Positions 61,461 through 64,000 of a stretch of DNA of 64,000 nucleotides are shown one piece after another. The translations under genes and the position numbers were made by a program. This stretch comes from Sinohyriopsis cumingii. Taxonomy: Eukaryota > Mollusca > Bivalvia > Unionida > Unionidae. Position 1 is the first letter of the stretch, and the number at the start of each line of letters is the position of its first letter. The DNA is taken from NCBI GenBank assembly GCA_028554795.2, contig CM068839.1, forward strand, positions 39,957,006-40,021,005. The letters are read 5' to 3'. The notes under the pieces are model-generated. The model searched no databases and was not told the DNA's origin. It was given only the letters and a program-made list of their open reading frames with translations.

Positions 61461-64000
61461 AATAAAGTCCATCTAGTGTTACGGATGCCGAAATTCCCTT
61501 TGTCTTTTCCGTCAGTGGAATTTGCCAGAATCCTTTCAAAGGTCGAATATTGTGACATATTTTGCATTTCCAATTTTATCAATGCAGTCACCGATTCTTA
61601 GCAATGAAAATAAATCTATTTTTATTTAGCCTTCTGTAGCCAAGGGATCCATCGTCCCAAACACTTTCAACTTGTTGGCGTTTCGAATCAAACGGGGGAT
61701 TCTTTAGTAACACGGTCATCACATTTGTATGGGCGATTCTATGTTTTTAAGCAACAGGTGTGCTTGAAACGTCGACAAGTTGACAGTGTTTGGGACACCC
61801 TGTCGACAATCGGGTCAAAGTTATAAATAAATAAATGAAACGAATAAGGCTTGTGCATCTTTTTATTATCTGTATGCTTTTCGTTTTTTGATGGAGGTAC
61901 AAATAAACGGGAGGGTGTGTCAACGCCGGCCACTTCCATCAGGTACTCTACTAAATCGCAGTCCAAGTGGAGATCCTTCTATTTTTTCGAACAAAGATAC
62001 TAATGTGAATACTTAATATTGAAGCAAGGTTTGACAAAATGGGAATACATATTTATCTTTTAAATTATTACTTAATAATTTAACAATTTATTCTTACTAT
62101 GTTATTTGTGGATTCATCCAAGTCTTTCCCAGCACACATGGCTGGTTAAAGCTTTTAGAGGAATCCCCTCGTAACTTTCAAGATACCTGCAGGTTTAAAA
62201 ATATAAAGTTTCGAGGTTGTTCTAAAATTCTTAAATTCCGTTTCTATACTCACCTCCCTTCATGTGTTATATCTGCTGATCGGCTTTCCTTCCCGATCGT
62301 CTTCGCCCAGTAGATCTTTATGACATAGTTTTATTTTATAATTTTGCTTTTAAAACTTTGCCGTATATGCTTTTCGTTCGAGTATAATTCTGGTCTACAT
62401 AGTCAAATCTGTTCCGAGTTGTCATTATTTATCGTTAGCTAAAATATTTTAAACTGAGTGCATGTTTGTAAATTTACGCCGTGGAAACCAGAGTCAGGAG
62501 GTTGGCCAAACAAGGGCCAAAACTTCTAAACTTGGTATTGCAAAACACTGGAAATGAAACCCATTCAAATTTTTCTGTTAAAACTGCTTACTAAATTTGA
62601 CTGAAATCCAACAATCTGTGGCAAAGTTATGCTGTGGAAGCCAACTTAAGGACAGGCAAGTAGACGGTGTAATTTCTGTAAATGTTGAGGAATACTTAAA
62701 ATCGACGTCATTCACGGTTTCAGCGATATAAAGCCGCATGCTAAATTTGGTTAAAATTCAAGGAATTCTGGTACAGTTATGCTATGGCAACCAATGGGAG
62801 GAGGATGGTTTTGTTCTTGTTTTTGTTGTTGCTGTTGCTGTTGATTTCAATGGCACCTTTAATATATTACTGGTCATATAATGCCGTGGAAATGGGAGCA
62901 AAGTGCCTTTCCGAAGTTTCTAACAAGCCAACTGACCAGGGCTGGCCAGGACAGGCAATGAAACCTTGACCCTTAGTATACAAGGCCAACTGAGCTCCCG
63001 TGAACGATAGGACATGCGGATATGATATCTTAGGGCCTCCATCAACTTTATCATGCAGGGCCCTATTTTCGTGAAGGCTAGAACTTATATGTTAAGTACA
63101 CACTCCTGTGTAAATATGTGACCCTGACTACAAGGTCAAGGAAGAGAACACGTGTATAAAATAATGAATTGGTTGTTCTTTGTGATGAGACAACCCCATC
63201 CATAAATAACGTTAAATCAAGAAAACAACCTGTAAATAAAACCTTATGTGTTACAAAAAAAGTAAAGGACTCTGATTTTGACAGCAAAATAAAAGAGGTT
63301 AAGAAAACAAATTCTGAAACAAATGAGGGAAATATGTTTTACAACGAAATGGACATTTTTAAAAATAACATGCTCCTGTATTAACAAAACTCATTTACAT
63401 GAATGTTCACTCAAACTCAAAATTGCGTTTTCATAGTCTTTTATTTGTTATATTGTTACAAAATTAACTATATGCATATAGTACTATCTTGAAGTCTTTA
63501 TTATTATATTATATTTCGATTTAATTTAGTTACTCTGATATGCTGAGTCTGAGTATGCGCCAAGGCTGAGGTGCGTCAATACAACACGGTCATTCGTATA
63601 ACACGTATATGATCGTGGATCCCATTTTGCTGGTTGAATTATATTTTTCCATGTAATTTACTTCAGTATAAGACAGCCTCTCCTGCATCACAGCACTCTT
63701 CTGACTCCACTAAACAGCGTTATAGGGCGATGTTAAGATTCTAGGTCTTAAACTATCTAACAGAAACATGCGAAACCAGCAAGTTTAGTAACGCTAACAA
63801 ATAATTTCTCTGACCTACAAACTGAACATCTAAGAGGAACTTACAGTATTGCTAATTAAATCCCAAATAATCTTAAATTCCTATTACAAGTCCAAATGTT
63901 CCTAATGAACTCCAGTAGTCTTAAATCTGCTGATGGATTAATAGTCTTCAATGTGTTGATATACCAATAGTCTTGACTTTGTTCCTGTACCACAATGACA
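61461..64000. other. Intergenic DNA, possibly more decayed retroelement at the left
   Basis: 61461-61970 may hold upstream pol remnants of the Ty3 fragment, too degraded to confirm. Beyond that I see only short ORFs, one with a Leu-rich run (62784) that looks like chance coding from CTT/TTG repeats. Confidence 0.4.

Noticed and set aside
62784-62969. Small secreted protein with Leu-rich signal
   Set aside because: The hydrophobic run comes from a simple TTG/CTT-type repeat, and no conserved domain or gene context supports it.

Overview
The window looks like a piece of a metazoan nuclear genome, probably a marine lophotrochozoan such as a bivalve; that taxonomic guess is an inference. The flanks are A+T-rich, intron-bearing and full of tRNA-derived SINEs, hAT-type MITEs, decayed Ty3 and pogo elements, minisatellites and (TA)n/(ATAC)n tracts. 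No ribosomal RNA or true tRNA gene was seen.

Positions 3831-24200 hold an almost intact Polinton/Maverick (adintovirus-like) element of 20,370 bp. It has a 6-bp target duplication (CACAGA), AG...CT termini and about 359-bp terminal inverted repeats (TIRs) that differ at only three places. Left to right it carries: a small minus-strand gene and a Q-rich coiled-coil gene; a minus-strand zinc-knuckle gene diverging from the protein-primed DNA polymerase B; two BIR (IAP-like) genes; two tandem F-box-like paralogues; three small overlapping ORFs, one with a C-terminal membrane segment; an FtsK/HerA-type packaging ATPase fused in frame to a basic core-protein-like module; a small pX-like gene split by a frameshift at an A9 run; a conserved polypeptide with SUMO-type motifs; an integrase whose chromodomain is cut off by an in-frame TGA; a two-helix membrane protein; the minor capsid protein; a pVI-like basic protein; the major capsid protein; a Cys/His protein; the adenain-like protease; and a tandem array of three small charged coiled-coil genes. 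Replication (PolB), integration (INT), packaging (ATPase), capsid assembly and maturation (MCP, mCP, pVI/pX-like, protease) and host-modulation candidates (BIR, F-box-like) are thus all present.

The most unusual signal is at the 3' ends. Four plus-strand genes near the element ends, and one minus-strand gene at the left end, finish at a 16-nt hairpin (6-bp stem, UUUC loop) that matches the metazoan replication-dependent histone mRNA stem-loop. In three copies it is followed by ACCCA, and in all by a purine-rich block resembling the histone downstream element. The replication and virion gene blocks instead show AATAAA signals. Three of the hairpin genes share a promoter cassette and form a tandem array. 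This suggests that part of the element's transcripts use SLBP/U7, S-phase-coupled 3' processing.

To the right lies one recognisable host gene on the minus strand (43795-55304, 5' end not found). Three exons encode two HAD-phosphatase domains followed by a complete GMC oxidoreductase most like choline dehydrogenase, with a mitochondrial-presequence-like stretch buried between them. The rest is intergenic or intronic repeat-rich DNA, itemised below.
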